From assembly GCA_036785325.1 (NCBI GenBank), contig JAXIVH010000017.1, forward strand, positions 7,895,545 through 7,959,544: a stretch of DNA of 64,000 bases, written 5' to 3'. The stretch comes from Urophycis tenuis (lineage: Eukaryota > Chordata > Actinopteri > Gadiformes > Phycidae). Positions within the stretch are counted from its first letter, which is position 1; each line of letters begins with the position of its first letter. Of the stretch, positions 47,327 through 59,862 are shown in pieces. The notes beneath the pieces were generated by a model. The model had not been told where the DNA came from, searched no databases, and saw only the letters and a list, made by a program, of their open reading frames with translations. The position numbers and the translations under genes are program-made.

Positions 47327-48177
47327 GCTCTAACTCTAACCCTAGGGATAACCTCAACCCCAACCCTAACCATAGGCCTAACCTTAGCCCTAACCCTAAC
47401 TCAACCCTAACACTAACCCTTACCTTGGCCCTAATCTTAACACTAACCTCAACCCCTAACCTTAGCCTTAACACTAACCCTAACCCCTACTCTAACTCTA
47501 ACCCTAACCCCTACTCTAACTCTAACCCTAAGCCTACCCTAACCTCCAACACTAACCCTACCCTAACTCTAACGCTAACCCTAACTCTAACCTTTGCCCT
47601 AACTTTATCCCTAACCCTAGCCTCAGCCATAACCCTAACCCTAACCTTAGCCCTAACCCTAACCTTAACCCTAACCCTAACCTTGGCCCTAACCTTAACA
47701 CTAACCTCAAACCTAACCTTAACCCTAACCTCAGCCATAACCCTAACCCTAACTTTAGCCCTAACCCTAATTCTAGCCCTAACCCTAATCTTAACCATAA
47801 CCTTAACCCTAACCTTGGCCCTAACACTTAACCTAACCTTATCCATAACACTAACCCTAACCTCAACCCTAACCTTAACCCCAATCTCAGCCGTAACCCC
47901 AACCCTAACCTTATCCCTAACCTTAAACCTAACCCTAACCTCAGCCCTAACCTTAACCCTAACCTCAGCCCTCATCTTAACCCTAACCCCTAACCCCTAA
48001 CCTCTAACCCTAACCCTAACCTTACCCTAACCGTAACGCTAACCCTAACCCTTACTCTAACCTTAGCCCTAACCTTAGCCCTAACCGTAACCCTAACCTT
48101 AACCCTAACCTTAACCCTAAACCGTAACCTTATACCTAACCCTAACCTCAGCCCTAACCTTAACCCTAACCGCAACC
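47327..48177. repeat. Degenerate telomere-like repeat, unit 3
   Basis: Near-identical to the unit 1 segment, with scattered point changes such as CTTTATCCC for CTTTAGCCC. Confidence 0.92.
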
Positions 48178-49009
48178 CCTCCCATTTACTTCAAACCTAA
48201 CGTTAAGGTTAACTGCTAACTCTACCCCTAAATCTACCCTAACCTTAACCTACACTTGACATATTGGAGGAAGAAGACAATTACCCAGCATGCATTTCAT
48301 CCGGAAAACTTTTCACAAAAAAACCCATTACCAAAGTACCTACGGCGAGAATAGACTACCCCAAGAAATTGTTGTTTTGGGTGAGGAAAGTAAGCCATTG
48401 AGTCTTCTCTAAGGTCAACTTCCTACACAATCTCTGTAGTCGCGCGGTGTATGGGGCACAGGAATTGTTATTAACAGGCTGTTCGGCATGGGGTCTTGGA
48501 GGGGCCAGGGAGGCAGTGCTTAGTCGCGGCTGGCCTTGGCCTTTCCTACCCTGGGACCGACTGGGAAGGCACCGCTGGTCGGGGCTGGTCTTGGTCTTTC
48601 CTAGGTCTGGACACCCATCGCTGAGGATAGCTGCATTGGGGGACCGTGGAGGCAGTGCTTTGTCACGGCTGGCCTCGGTCCTTCGTGACCCCAGTTTTCT
48701 GCTAGTTCATCTGGACCCAACAGAGGACAAGAACCAAGCTCCGGCCCTGATTGGCCAAACCAGGGCTACCTAGCGGTGTTAACAACTGGTTTGTGCTGGT
48801 CAGGGGGTAAGTATGTGCCCCCTCCTCTCCATAACCAAAACAATGTATCCTAAAAAGTGTTTTACTTACCTTTACTTACCTCGACGTTACCTCAACAAAT
48901 GATCACTCCTAAAAAAGCTCAAACCCAATACCAATTCCATTTCGGAAACGACACACCTTGAGAATTGATCACTCTCGGGGGGGCCTCCCTTGGGTGAGGG
49001 TGTATAGTG

Positions 49010-49015
49010 ACAATG
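49010..49015. repeat. Target-site duplication of the L2 element, left copy
   Basis: ACAATG next to the element's 3' end. The uninterrupted units read GTGACAATGGCCAG at this place. Confidence 0.85.
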
Positions 49016-52000
49016 AATAATAATAATAATAATAATGCATTTTATTTAAAAAAAAAAGCGCCTTTCATGTCACTCAAGGACACTGTACATACAGAAAAAG
49101 ATAAATAAAATTAAAATCACATAGTGAGGTAGACAAGACAGTTAAAAAGGACCATGGTAGAGAGAAAAAAAAAAGAATAATAATAATTACAAAGAAAAGA
49201 GATAAAATAACTAAATAAGGCAGATAAAACAAGAAGCAAGGAGGCTAAAGGGAGAAGGCTGTCCGGAAGAGGTGGGTTTTGAGGCGTGTTTTGAAGAGGG
49301 GGAGAGAGTCACAGTTCCGGAGGTCAGGTGGCAGGTTGTTCCAGAGTCGTGGAGCAGAGCGACTGAAGGCTCTGCCCCCCATTGTGCTGAGGCGGACAGG
49401 GGGCACAGAGAGGTGGATGGAGGAGGAGGATCTGAGGGAACGGGTGGGGATGGTGATGTGCAGGAGGTCGGACAGGTAGGGAGGGGCGAGGTTGTGGATG
49501 GCCATGAATGTGAAGAGGAGGAGTTTGAATGTGATGCGGTGGGTTATAGGAAGCCAGTGGAGATCCTGGAGGACAGGGGTGATGTGGTGGTGGGAGGGGG
49601 TCTTAGTGATGATGCGGGCGGCAGAGTTTTGGACCAATTGAAGTTTACGGAGGGACTTGAGAGGGAGGCCGAAGAGGAGAGAGTTGCAATAATCAAGACG
49701 GGAGGTGACGAGGCTGTGGACAAGGATGGCGGCGGTGTGGGGGGTGAGGGAGGGGCGGAGTCTGTTAATGTTGCGTAGGTGGAAATATGCAGTGCGGGTA
49801 ATGGAGTTGATGTGAGACTGGAGGGAGAGTGTGCTGTCGAGGATGACACCCAAGCTCTTTACCTGAGGGGAGGGGGAAACTGAGGAGCCGTCGATGGTGA
49901 GAGAGAAGGTGTTGACTTTGGCTAGGGTGGATTTAGTGCCGAGGAGGAGAATTTCAGTTTTATTGCAGTTGAGTTGGAGGAAGTTTGAGGTGAACCAGGT
50001 TTTTAATTCGGAAAGACAAGACGTGAGGGAGGGGGGTGGGAATGAGGAGTTGGGTTTGCAGGAAAGGTAGAGCTGGGTGTCGTCCGCGAAGCAGTGGAAC
50101 TGGATGTTGAACTTGCGGAGGATTTGGCCGAGGGGGAGGAGATAGATAATGAAAAGGAGAGGCCCCAAGACAGATCCCTGGGGCACACCTGCAGTGACTG
50201 GGGAGGGATTTGAGGTGAAGGATTTAAGTTGTACAAACTGGGTGCGGCCTGTGAGGTAGGAGTTGAACCAGCTGAGGGTAGTGTGGGAGAGGCCAATGGA
50301 GGAGAGTCTACTGAGGAGGATGGGGTGTGAGATGGTGTCGAAGGCCGCACTCAGATCGAGGAGGATGAGGATGGAGACGAGACCAGAGTCGGCTGCAATG
50401 AGGAGGTCATTGGAGATTTTGATTAGGGCCGACTCTGGGCTGTGACGGGGGCGAAAACCGGACTGAAAAGGCTCGTAGAGTGAGTGAAGGGATAGGTGGG
50501 AGTGGAGTTGGGTTGCGACAGTCTTTTCGAGGGTTTTGGAGATGAAGGGTAAGTTAGAGATGGGGCGGAGGTTAGAGTAGTTATTGGGGTCTAAGCCGGG
50601 TTTCTTAAGTACGGGGGTGACGGCGGCGGTTTTAAATAGTGAAGGGACTATTCCGGTCGAGAGTGAGGAGTGAATAATGGTGGTAATGAGAGGCAGGAGG
50701 GAGGGGAGGCAGGATTTGACTAGGGTAGAGGGGAGGGGGTCGAGCTGACAGGTGGTGGGCTTAGATTTATGGATGAGGTTAGAGATTTCGGGGGGAGTGG
50801 GGAGGACAAAGCTGGAGAAGGGATGACGAGTAGGGAGAGGCACTGGTGGGGAGAGAGGTGGGGGGGTGGGATGAAGGTGCTGGTGAATGGTGTGGATTTT
50901 GAGGATGAAGTAGTCTAGGATGGAGTTGCAGGATGCCGTGGAGTAGAAGTGGGGGGGCAGAGAATTGGGTGGGTGAAGGATTTTATTGAGGACAGAGAAG
51001 AGGGTTTTGGAGTTACCTTGGTTAGTGAGGATGAGGCCAGAGTAGTAAGTGGATTTGGTCTGGGATATGAGGTCCTTGTATTGTAGGATGTGGGAGGTGT
51101 ACATGTCCTTGTGGATGGTGAGACCGGTTCGTATGTGGAGGCGCTCAAGTTGACGGTTTTTAGCTTTCATGGACCTGAGCTCGGGGGTAAACCAGGGGGC
51201 AGATGTGGAGAAGGAAACAGACCGGGTTTTCAGGGGGGCGATAGAGGTGAGAGTGGTGGAGAGGCAGGTGTTGTAGAGAGTGGCGAGATCATTAGGGTTT
51301 GAGGTAGGGTCGGGGGTTGGAAAGCTGTCGATGTTGGAGCAGAGGGTGGCGATGTTAATGTCCTTGATGGCACGGAATGAGATGAGACGGGGAGACTTGA
51401 TTATGGAGAGGCGGAGTACTGCGTTAAAAGTGAGGAGGGAGTGATCAGAGGCGGGGAAAAGGTCGGCAGTGGGCTTAGAGGGGGTGAGACCGGAGCAGCA
51501 GACTAGGTCTAGAGAGTGGCCTTTGATGTGAGTGGGGAAATCTACCAGGTTTTGTAGGCCAAAACTATCTAGACAGGATGTGAAGTCTCTGGTGAGAGGC
51601 AGGTTGGTGTTGTCCATATGGATATTGAAGTCACCTAGCAGGATTATGTTGAGTGAGAGAGTGGATAGGTGGGTGAGCAGAGTAGAGAAATCACTGATAA
51701 AATCGCTGTGTGGCTTAGGGGGGCGGTAAAATGTAGCGATGATGGTAGGTGTGGGTCCGGGAAGCTTAAAAACAAGGCATTCATAGGAGGTGAATGCAGG
51801 GACAGAGACGGGCAGGACTTTCCACTTCTCGCGGTGAATTACCGCGAGACCTCCTCCGCGGCCGTTGCCACGGGGACGGGAGATGTAAACAAAGCCAGGG
51901 GGAGTAGAGTCGTTGAGTGGAGAGAAGTCGTTAGGCTGTTGCCAGGTTTCAGTTAAAAAGAGAAAGTCAAGCTTACGGTCAGTGAGGACGTCTTGGACGA

Positions 52001-52571
52001 GATGACCTTTGCTTGAGAGTGAGCGAATGTTGAGCAGACCGAAGTTGACAGCGGAGGAGTCGTGCTTAGTGGTAGCATTAGCCGACCTGGCTAGGCTGGC
52101 TAGTGCATGGCGGTTGACGGTACGGCCGGTGTTGTTGGGGGAGCGACGAGAGGTGGACCAGGTGGAGTTGAGCGAGCCGGGGTTGTTGCTGTTGCTGTGC
52201 TGGACGTGTCTGCGGGACCCACGGTGGATGTAGCGCCGACGAGGGGGGCGAGCGATGTCCGGGTGATGTAGCAGCTCCGGTGGTGGGGGCTCCAGTACAG
52301 TCCAGCGGATCCGGAGAAGGTCGGAGACGGAGTAGTGGAGTAATCCAGCCACAGGTTGATGGCAGAACGACAGGAGTATCCAGATCAGTCCAGACCAGGT
52401 GAGGTAGTTGTTATGCCACATGACGAGGTTAGCGGATAGCTACCAGCGTTAGCCAGGGCACAGGTGGTGGGGGTGCCGGAGCGACAGCGGTAGTAAACAG
52501 CGCAAGAGAAGCTAATGGCTGGGGTGATTCACGCAGGAGTGCGCAAACTAAACAATAACAATAGGTGCCCC
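49016..52571 (-). mobile_element. L2-clade LINE retrotransposon, about 3.56 kb, apparently full length
   Basis: Minus-strand element. Its 3' end at the left reads, on the element strand, GTACAGTGTCCTTGAGTGAC, then AAGGCGC, AAATAAAATGCATT and (ATT)n, the classic L2 terminus. One long open frame is intact, with ~150 bp before it and ~230 bp after it. A 6-bp ACAATG duplication flanks it. It is in only one of the eight units, so insertion followed array amplification, and its intact state suggests recent activity in this lineage. Confidence 0.92.
49245..52421 (-). CDS. L2 LINE ORF: endonuclease-reverse transcriptase, 1,058 aa
   Basis: One frame without stops. The N-terminus has a hydrophobic run (about residues 8-29) and a basic, Ser/Asn-rich stretch to about 120. 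The APE-type endonuclease covers about 125-335: N131 in LLNIRSL, E158 in TETW, GRGGGLAV at 187-194, Y232 in FYRPP, D264 and N266 in GDFNIH, SLDLV near 303, and SDH at 325-327. The reverse transcriptase covers about 590-880: LRPISNLPF near 618, DLSAAFDTI at 689-697, GVPQGSVLGP at 745-754 and FADD at 778-781, followed by the thumb and C-terminal region with LDYCNSLLFG, WLPITHRI and SAPRLWNNLP, which are typical of L2 elements. All catalytic positions I can place are present. It would nick target DNA and reverse-transcribe element RNA. The start at 52,421 is the most upstream ATG; a shorter start nearer residue 120 cannot be excluded. Confidence 0.92.
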   Translation of the reverse strand: MWHNNYLTWSGLIWILLSFCHQPVAGLLHYSVSDLLRIRWTVLEPPPPELLHHPDIARPPRRRYIHRGSRRHVQHSNSNNPGSLNSTWSTSRRSPNNTGRTVNRHALASLARSANATTKHDSSAVNFGLLNIRSLSSKGHLVQDVLTDRKLDFLFLTETWQQPNDFSPLNDSTPPGFVYISRPRGNGRGGGLAVIHREKWKVLPVSVPAFTSYECLVFKLPGPTPTIIATFYRPPKPHSDFISDFSTLLTHLSTLSLNIILLGDFNIHMDNTNLPLTRDFTSCLDSFGLQNLVDFPTHIKGHSLDLVCCSGLTPSKPTADLFPASDHSLLTFNAVLRLSIIKSPRLISFRAIKDINIATLCSNIDSFPTPDPTSNPNDLATLYNTCLSTTLTSIAPLKTRSVSFSTSAPWFTPELRSMKAKNRQLERLHIRTGLTIHKDMYTSHILQYKDLISQTKSTYYSGLILTNQGNSKTLFSVLNKILHPPNSLPPHFYSTASCNSILDYFILKIHTIHQHLHPTPPPLSPPVPLPTRHPFSSFVLPTPPEISNLIHKSKPTTCQLDPLPSTLVKSCLPSLLPLITTIIHSSLSTGIVPSLFKTAAVTPVLKKPGLDPNNYSNLRPISNLPFISKTLEKTVATQLHSHLSLHSLYEPFQSGFRPRHSPESALIKISNDLLIAADSGLVSILILLDLSAAFDTISHPILLSRLSSIGLSHTTLSWFNSYLTGRTQFVQLKSFTSNPSPVTAGVPQGSVLGPLLFIIYLLPLGQILRKFNIQFHCFADDTQLYLSCKPNSSFPPPSLTSCLSELKTWFTSNFLQLNCNKTEILLLGTKSTLAKVNTFSLTIDGSSVSPSPQVKSLGVILDSTLSLQSHINSITRTAYFHLRNINRLRPSLTPHTAAILVHSLVTSRLDYCNSLLFGLPLKSLRKLQLVQNSAARIITKTPSHHHITPVLQDLHWLPITHRITFKLLLFTFMAIHNLAPPYLSDLLHITIPTRSLRSSSSIHLSVPPVRLSTMGGRAFSRSAPRLWNNLPPDLRNCDSLPLFKTRLKTHLFRTAFSL

Positions 52572-52577
52572 ACAATG
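52572..52577. repeat. Target-site duplication of the L2 element, right copy
   Basis: ACAATG next to the element's 5' end, followed by GGCCAGAAACACC as in uninterrupted units. Confidence 0.85.
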
Positions 52578-52902
52578 GCCAGAAACACCCTATGATCCCA
52601 GGGTCCACTGCTGATGACGTGTCCTAATATTTCGATAGCACGTTTATACTAAAATAGAAATGGAAAAGAAAAGTCTCACTCCAGCTGTGACTCGTCTTTA
52701 TTCAAATAAGTAAATATACCAATGCATTGGAAGTACCTTCAATCAAACTAGATTGACCTCCATCTTGGAACAAAGAAAACCTTTGGGAAAAGGAAAAACA
52801 AGTCTATATCTCCAAATCAGCGGTTATATCACAACAAGACAGATAACCATTTCGTTTTACTTCATTCTTGGTAATATGGGAAAAGAGAGCTGCGGATGAC
52901 TA

Positions 52903-54962
52903 GATATTGGCGAGTGCAACTGCCTTTGATCCCCTATTCAACTACCGAGTCGTTGGATTAGGTGGGGGGGGTCATCGAGATAACTCTAACGAACCCAACC
53001 CTAACCATAGGCCTAACCTTAGCCCTAACCCTAACTCAACCCTAACACTAACCCTTACCTTGGCCCTAATCTTAACACTAACCTCAACCCCTAACCTTAG
53101 CCTTAACACTAACCCTAACCCCTACTCTAACTCTAACCCTAACCCCTAATCTAACTCTAACCCTAAGCCTACCCTAACCTCCAACACTAACCCTACCCTA
53201 ACTCTAACGCTAACCCTAACTCTAACCTTTGCCCTAACTTTAGCCCTAACCCTAGCCTCAGCCATAACCCTAACCCTAACCTTAGCCCTAACCCTAACCT
53301 TAACCCTAAACCTAACCTTGGCCCTAACCTTAACACTAACCTCAAACCTAACCTTAACCCTAACCTCAGCCATAACCCTAACCCTAACCTTAGCCCTAAC
53401 CCTAATTCTAGCCCTAACCCTAATCTTAACCACAACCTTAACCCTAACCTTGGCCCTAACACTTAACCTAACCTTATCCATAACACTAACCCTAACCTCA
53501 ACCCTAACCTTAACCCCAATCTCAGCCGTAACCCCAACCCTAACCTTATCCCTAACCTTAAACCTAACCCTAACCTCAGCCCTAACCTTAACCCTAACCT
53601 CAGCCCTCATCTTAACCCTAACCCCTAACCTCTAACCCTAACCCTAACCTTACCCTAACCGTAACGCTAACCCTAACCCTTACTCTAACCTTAGCCCTAA
53701 CCTTAGCCCTAACCGTAACCCTAACCTTAACCCTAACCTTAACCCTAAACCGTAACCTTATACCTAACCCTAACCTCAGCCCTAACCTTAACCCTAACCG
53801 CAACCCCTCCCATTTACTTCAAACCTAACGTTAAGGTTAACTGCTAACTCTACCCCTAAATCTACCCTAACCTTAACCTACATTCGACATATTGGAGGAA
53901 GAAGACAATTACCCAGCATGCATTTCATCCGGAAAACTTTTCACAAAAAAACCCGAAGTACCTACGGCGAGAATAGACTACCCCAAGAAATTGTTGTTTT
54001 GGGTGAGGAAAGTAAGCCATTGAGTCTTCTCTAAGGTCAACTTCCTACACAATCTCTGTAGTCGCGCGGTGTATGGGGCACAGGAATTGTTATTAACAGG
54101 CTGTTCGGCATGGGGTCCTGGAGGGGCCAGGGAGGCAGTGCTTAGTCGCGGCTGGCCTTGGCCTTTCCTACCCTGGGACCGACTGGGAAGGCACCGCTGG
54201 TCGGGGCTGGTCTTGGTCTTTCCTAGGTCTGGACACCCATCGCTGAGGATAGCTGCATTGGGGGACCGTGGAGGCAGTGCTTTGTCACGGCTGGCCTCGG
54301 TCCTTCGTGACCCCAGTTTTCTGCTAGTTCATCTGGACCCAACAGAGGACAAGAACCAAGCTCCGGCCCTGATTGGCCAAACCAGGGCTACCTAGCGGTG
54401 TTAACAACTGGTTTGTGCTGGTCAGGGGGTAAGTATGTGCCCCCTCCTCTCCATAACCAAAACAATGTATCCTAAAAAGTGTTTTACTTACCTTTACTTA
54501 CCTCGACGTTACCTCAACAAATGATCACTCCTAAAAAAGCTTAAACCCAATACCAATTCCATTTCGGAAACGACACACCTTGAGAATTGATCACTCTCGG
54601 GGGGGCCTCCCTTGGGTGAGGGTGTATAGTGACAATGGCCAGAAACACCCTATGATCCCAGGGTCCACTACTGATGACGTGTCCTAATATTTCGATAGCA
54701 CGTTTATACTAAAATAGAAATGGAAAAGAAAAGTCTCACTCCAGCTGTGACTCGTCTTTATTCAAATAAGTAAATATACCAATGCATTGGAAGTACCTTC
54801 AATCAAACTAGATTGACCTTCATCTTGGAACAAAGAAAACCTTTGGGAAAAGGAAAAACAAGTCTATATCTCCAAATCAGCGGTTATATCACAACAAGAC
54901 AGATAACCATTTCGTTTTACTTCATTCTTGGTAATATGGGAAAAGAGAGCTGCGGATGACTA
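52903..54962. repeat. Telomere-like macrosatellite unit 4 (short form, 2.06 kb)
   Basis: It lacks about 0.7 kb relative to unit 1: AACTCTAACGAACC runs straight into CAACCCTAACCATAGG. The lost part contains the internal duplication and the AT-rich stretches. It also lacks CATTAC in the run before CGAAGTACC. Confidence 0.92.
52995..53806. repeat. Degenerate telomere-like repeat, unit 4
   Basis: It begins right at the deletion junction. Small changes include CCCCTAATCTAAC and AACCACAACC. Confidence 0.92.
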
Positions 54963-57721
54963 GATATTGGCGAGTGCAACTGCCTTTGATCCCCTATTCA
55001 ACTACCGAGTCGTTGGATGAGGTGGGGGGGGGGTCATCGAGATAACTCTAACGAACCTAACCGAGCCAGGGCCATCGAAAGAACGGGCTCTCTACACAAC
55101 CCATTTATATTACCTTACCAACTGTTATTCACAAAACGACCACTAGATGGAGGCGATGGACCACCACTGAAGAATCAAAAGAAGGCAACCAGCCTTTAAC
55201 ACAAAGACTAAAAACTCACTCCAGCTGTGATCCTCTTTATCTAAATAAATAAATAAACAAAAATGAATAAATAAATAGACTAAATAAATATACAAATATA
55301 AATAAATAAATTAAATATAGATTACCTTACCAACTATTGCAATTACCTATTATTATTATTATTACTTACCTATTAATGCAATTTCCCAACCTGGGAACAA
55401 TAGAGTATTTCTATTTCTATTTCTATAACTCTTCTTCACAAAACGACCACTAGGTGGAGACGACGCACCACCAGCGAGGAATCAAAAGAGGAGGAACAAC
55501 CTTGAATACAAAGATTAAAACCCACTCCAGCTGTGAGTCTCTCGATGTATTTATTTACTAAAAAAATATATATTAAATATATATACTCCTCCCATCTCTT
55601 CTCCCCTGTCTTCCCTCATGGAAATGAGGGAGTTGGGGGAGATAGAGTGTACTAGCCCGATCCGGCGGGGGTGAGTTCAGTCCGTACAGACTGTCTCACC
55701 TTGACTCTACCTTCCTCAATCTCTAGCTCTAACTCTAACCCTAGGGATAACCTCAACCCCAACCCTAACCATAGGCCTAACCTTAGCCCTAACCCTAACT
55801 CAACCCTAACACTAACCCTTACCTTGGCCCTAATCTTAACACTAACCTCAACCCCTAACCTTAGCCTTAACACTAACCCTAACCCCTACTCTAACTCTAA
55901 CCCTAACCCCTACTCTAACTCTAACCCTAAGCCTACCCTAACCTCCAACACTAACCCTACCCTAACTCTAACGCTAACCCTAACTCTAACCTTTGCCCTA
56001 ACTTTAGCCCTAACCCTAGCCACAGCCATAACCCTAACCCTAACCTTAGCCCTAACTCTAACCTTAACCCTAACCCTAACCTTGGCCCTAACCTTAACAC
56101 TAACCTCAAACCTAACCTTAACCCTAACCTCAGCCATAACCCTAACCCTAACCTTAGCCCTAACCCTAATTCTAGCCCTAACCCTAATCTTAACCATAAC
56201 CTTAACCCTAACCTTGGCCCTAACACTTAACCTAACCTTATCCATAACACTAACCCTAACCTCAACCCTAACCTTAACCCCAATCTCAGCCGTAACCCCA
56301 ACCCTAACCTTATCCCTAACCTTAAACCTAACCCTAACCTCAGCCCTATCCTTAACCCTAACCTCAGCCCTCATCTTAACCCTAACCCCTAACCCCTAAC
56401 CTCTAACCCTAACCTTACCCTAACCGTAACGCTAACCCTAACCCTTACTCTAACCTTAGCCCTAACCTTAGCCCTAACCGTAACCCTAACCTTAACCCTA
56501 ACCTTAACCCTAAACCGTAACCTTATACCTAACCCTAACCTTAACCCTAACCGCAACCCCTCCCATTTACTTCAAACCTAACGTTAAGGTTAACTGCTAA
56601 CTCTACCCCTAAATCTACCCTAACCTTAACCTACACTTGACATATTGGAGGAAGACGACAATTACCCAGCATGCATTTCATCCGGAAAACTTTTCACAAA
56701 AAAACCCATCACCGAAGTACCTACGGCGAGAATAGACTACCCCAAGAAATTGTTGTTTTGGGTGAGGAAAGTAAGCCATTGAGTCTTCTCTAAGGTCAAC
56801 TTCCTACACAATCTCTGTAGTCGCGCGGTGTATGGGGCACAGGAATTGTTATTAACAGGCTGTTCGGCATGGGGTCCTGGAGGGGCCAGGGAGGCAGTGC
56901 TTAGTCGCGGCTGGCCTTGGCCTTTCCTACCCTGGGACCGACTGGGAAGGCACCGCTGGTCGGGGCTGGTCTTGGTCTTTCCTAGGTCTGGACACCCATC
57001 GCTGAGGATAGCTGCATTGGGGGACCGTGGAGGCAGTGCTTTGTCACGGCTGGCTTCGGTCCTTCGTGACCCCAGTTTTCTGCTAGTTCATCTGGACCCA
57101 ACAGAGGACAAGAACCAAGCTCCGGCCCTGATTGGCCAAACCAGGGCTACCTAGCGGTGTTAACAACTGGTTTGTGCTGGTCAGGGGGTAAGTATGTGCC
57201 CCCTCCTCTCCATAACCAAAACAATGTATCCTAAAAAGTGTTTTACTTACCTTTACTTACCTCGACGTTACCTCAACAAATGATCACTCCTAAAAAAGCT
57301 TAAACCCAATACCAATTCCATTTCGGAAACGACACACCTTGAGAATTGATCACTCTCGGGGGGGCCTCCCTTGGGTGAGGGTGTATAGTGACAATGGCCA
57401 GAAACACCCTATGATCCCAGGGTCCACTACTGATGACGTGTCCTAATATTTCGATAGCACGTTTATACTAAAATAGAAATGGAAAAGAAAAGTCTCACTC
57501 CAGCTGTGACTCGTCTTTATTCAAATAAGTAAATATACCAATGCATTGGAAGTACCTTCAATCAAACTAGATTGACCTTCATCTTGGAACAAAGAAAACC
57601 TTTGGGAAAAGGAAAAACAAGTCTATATCTCCAAATCAGCGGTTATATCACAACAAGACAGATAACCATTTCGTTTTACTTCATTCTTGGTAATATGGGA
57701 AAAGAGAGCTGCGGATGACTA
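54963..57721. repeat. Telomere-like macrosatellite unit 5 (long form, 2.76 kb)
   Basis: A long unit lying between short units. It starts with the same ACCGAGCCAGGGCCATCG phrase as units 1 and 8, while units 2 and 3 have ACAGAGCCAGGGCGATCG. Confidence 0.92.
55726..56558. repeat. Degenerate telomere-like repeat, unit 5
   Basis: Same order as unit 1. The distal end lacks one CTCAGCCCTAAC step, and CCACAGCC replaces CCTCAGCC. Confidence 0.92.
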
Positions 57722-59862
57722 GATATTGGCGAGTGCAACTGCCTTTGATCCCCTATTCAACTACCGAGTCGTTGGATGAGGTGGGGGGGGTCATCGAGAT
57801 AACTCTAACGAACCCAACCCTAACCATAGGCCTAACCTTAGCCCTAACCCTAACTCAACCCTAACACTAACCCTTACCTTGGCCCTAATCTTAACACTAA
57901 CCTCAACCCCTAACCTTAGCCTTAACACTAACCCTAACCCCTACTCTAACTCTAACCCTAACCCCTACTCTAACTCTAACCCTAAGCCTACCCTAACCTC
58001 CAACACTAACCCTACCCTAACTCTAACGCTAACCCTAACTCTAACCTTTGCCCTAACTTTAGCCCTAACCCTAGCCTCAGCCATAACCCTAACCCTAACC
58101 TTAGCCCTAACCCTAACCTTAACCCTAACCCTAACCTTGGCCCTAACCTTAACACTAACCCTAACCTTAACACTAACCCTAACCTCAAACCTAACCTTAA
58201 CCTTAACCTCAGCCATAACCCTAACCCTAACCTTAGCCCTAACCCTAATTCTAGCCCTAACCCTAATCTTAACCATAACCTTAACCCTAACCTTGGCCCT
58301 AACACTTAACCTAACCTTATCCATAACACTAACCCTAACCTCAACCCTAACCTTAACCCCAATCTCAGCCGTAACCCCAACCCTAACCTTATCCCTAACC
58401 TTAAACCTAACCCTAACCTCAGCCCTAACCTTAACCCTAACCTCAGCCCTCATCTTAACCCTAACCCCTAACCCCTAACCTTAACCCTAACCTCAGCCCT
58501 CATCTTAACCCTAACCCCTAACCCCTAACCTCTAACCCTAACCCTAACCTTACCCTAACCGTAACGCTAAACCTAACCCTTACTCTAACCTTAGCCCTAA
58601 CCTTAGCCCTAACCGTAACCCTAACCTTAACCTTAACCCTAAACCGTAACCTTATACCTAACCCTAACCTCAGCCCTAACCTTAACCCTAACCGCAACCC
58701 CTCCCATTTACTTCAAACCTAACGTTAAGGTTAACTGCTAACTCTACCCCTAAATCTAACCTAACCTTAACCTACACTTGACATATTGGAGGAAGAAGAC
58801 AATTACCCAGCATGCATTTCATCCGGAAAACTTTTCACAAAAAAACCCATTACCGAAGTACCTACGGCGAGAATAGACTACCCCAAGAAATTGTTGTTTT
58901 GGGTGAGGAAAGTAAGCCATTGAGTCTTCTCTAAGGTCAACTTCCTACACAATCTCTGTAGTCGCGCGGTGTATGGGGCACAGGAATTGTTATTAACAGG
59001 CTGTTCGGCATGGGGTCCTGGAGGGGCCAGGGAGGCAGTGCTTAGTCGCGGCTGGCCTTGGCCTTTCCTACCCTGGGACCGACTGGGAAGGCACCGCTGG
59101 TCGGGGCTGGTCTTGGTCTTTCCTAGGTCTGGACACCCATCGCTGAGGATAGCTGCATTGGGGGACCGTGGAGGCAGTGCTTTGTCACGGCTGGCCTCGG
59201 TCCTTCGTGACCCCAGTTTTCTGCTAGTTCATCTGGACCCAACAGAGGACAAGAACCAAGCTCCGGCCCTGATTGGCCAAACCAGGGCTACCTAGCGGTG
59301 TTAACAACTGGTTTGTGCTGGTCAGGGGGTAAGTATGTGCCCCCTCCTCTCCATAACCAAAACAATGTATCCTAAAAAGTGTTTTACTTACCTTTACTTA
59401 CCTCGACGTTACCTCAACAAATGATCACTCCTAAAAAAGCTTAAACCCAATACCAATTCCATTTCGGAAACGACACACCTTGAGAATTGATCACTCTCGG
59501 GGGGGCCTCCCTTGGGTGAGGGTGTATAGTGACAATGGCCAGAAACACCCTATGATCCCAGGGTCCACTACTGATGACGTGTCCTAATATTTCGATAGCA
59601 CGTTTATACTAAAATAGAAATGGAAAAGAAAAGTCTCACTCCAGCTGTGACTCGTCTTTATTCAAATAAGTAAATATACCAATGCATTGGAAGTACCTTC
59701 AATCAAACTAGATTGACCTCCATCTTGGAACAAAGAAAACCTTTGGGAAAAGGAAAAACAAGTCTATATCTCCAAATCAGCGGTTATATCACAACAAGAC
59801 AGATAACCATTTCGTTTTACTTCATTCTTGGTAATATGGGAAAAGAGAGCTGCGGATGACTA
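57722..59862. repeat. Telomere-like macrosatellite unit 6 (short form with local gains, 2.14 kb)
   Basis: Same deletion junction as units 4 and 7, but about 70-80 bp longer because of two extra stretches in the telomere-like part. Confidence 0.92.
57813..58699. repeat. Degenerate telomere-like repeat, unit 6, with two private gains
   Basis: Relative to the other units there is an extra ~24 bp of CTAACCCTAACCTTAACA type near 58,155, and a ~45-bp duplication around 58,480-58,525 that repeats CTCAGCCCTCATCTTAACC. Confidence 0.9.

Larger units (their letters stand above)
46564..52902. repeat. Telomere-like macrosatellite unit 3 (long form), interrupted by an L2 LINE
   Basis: Without the 3,556-bp LINE and one 6-bp target duplication the unit is about 2,777 bp, the same as unit 1. 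The left part ends at GTGACAATG (49,015) and the right part resumes at ACAATGGCCAG (52,572). Confidence 0.92.

Noticed and set aside
49272..49778. A 168-codon plus-strand frame opposite the L2 reverse transcriptase
   Set aside because: It is antisense to a clearly homologous protein; the Glu/Gly/Val-rich composition mirrors Ser/Pro/Leu-rich codons on the other strand.
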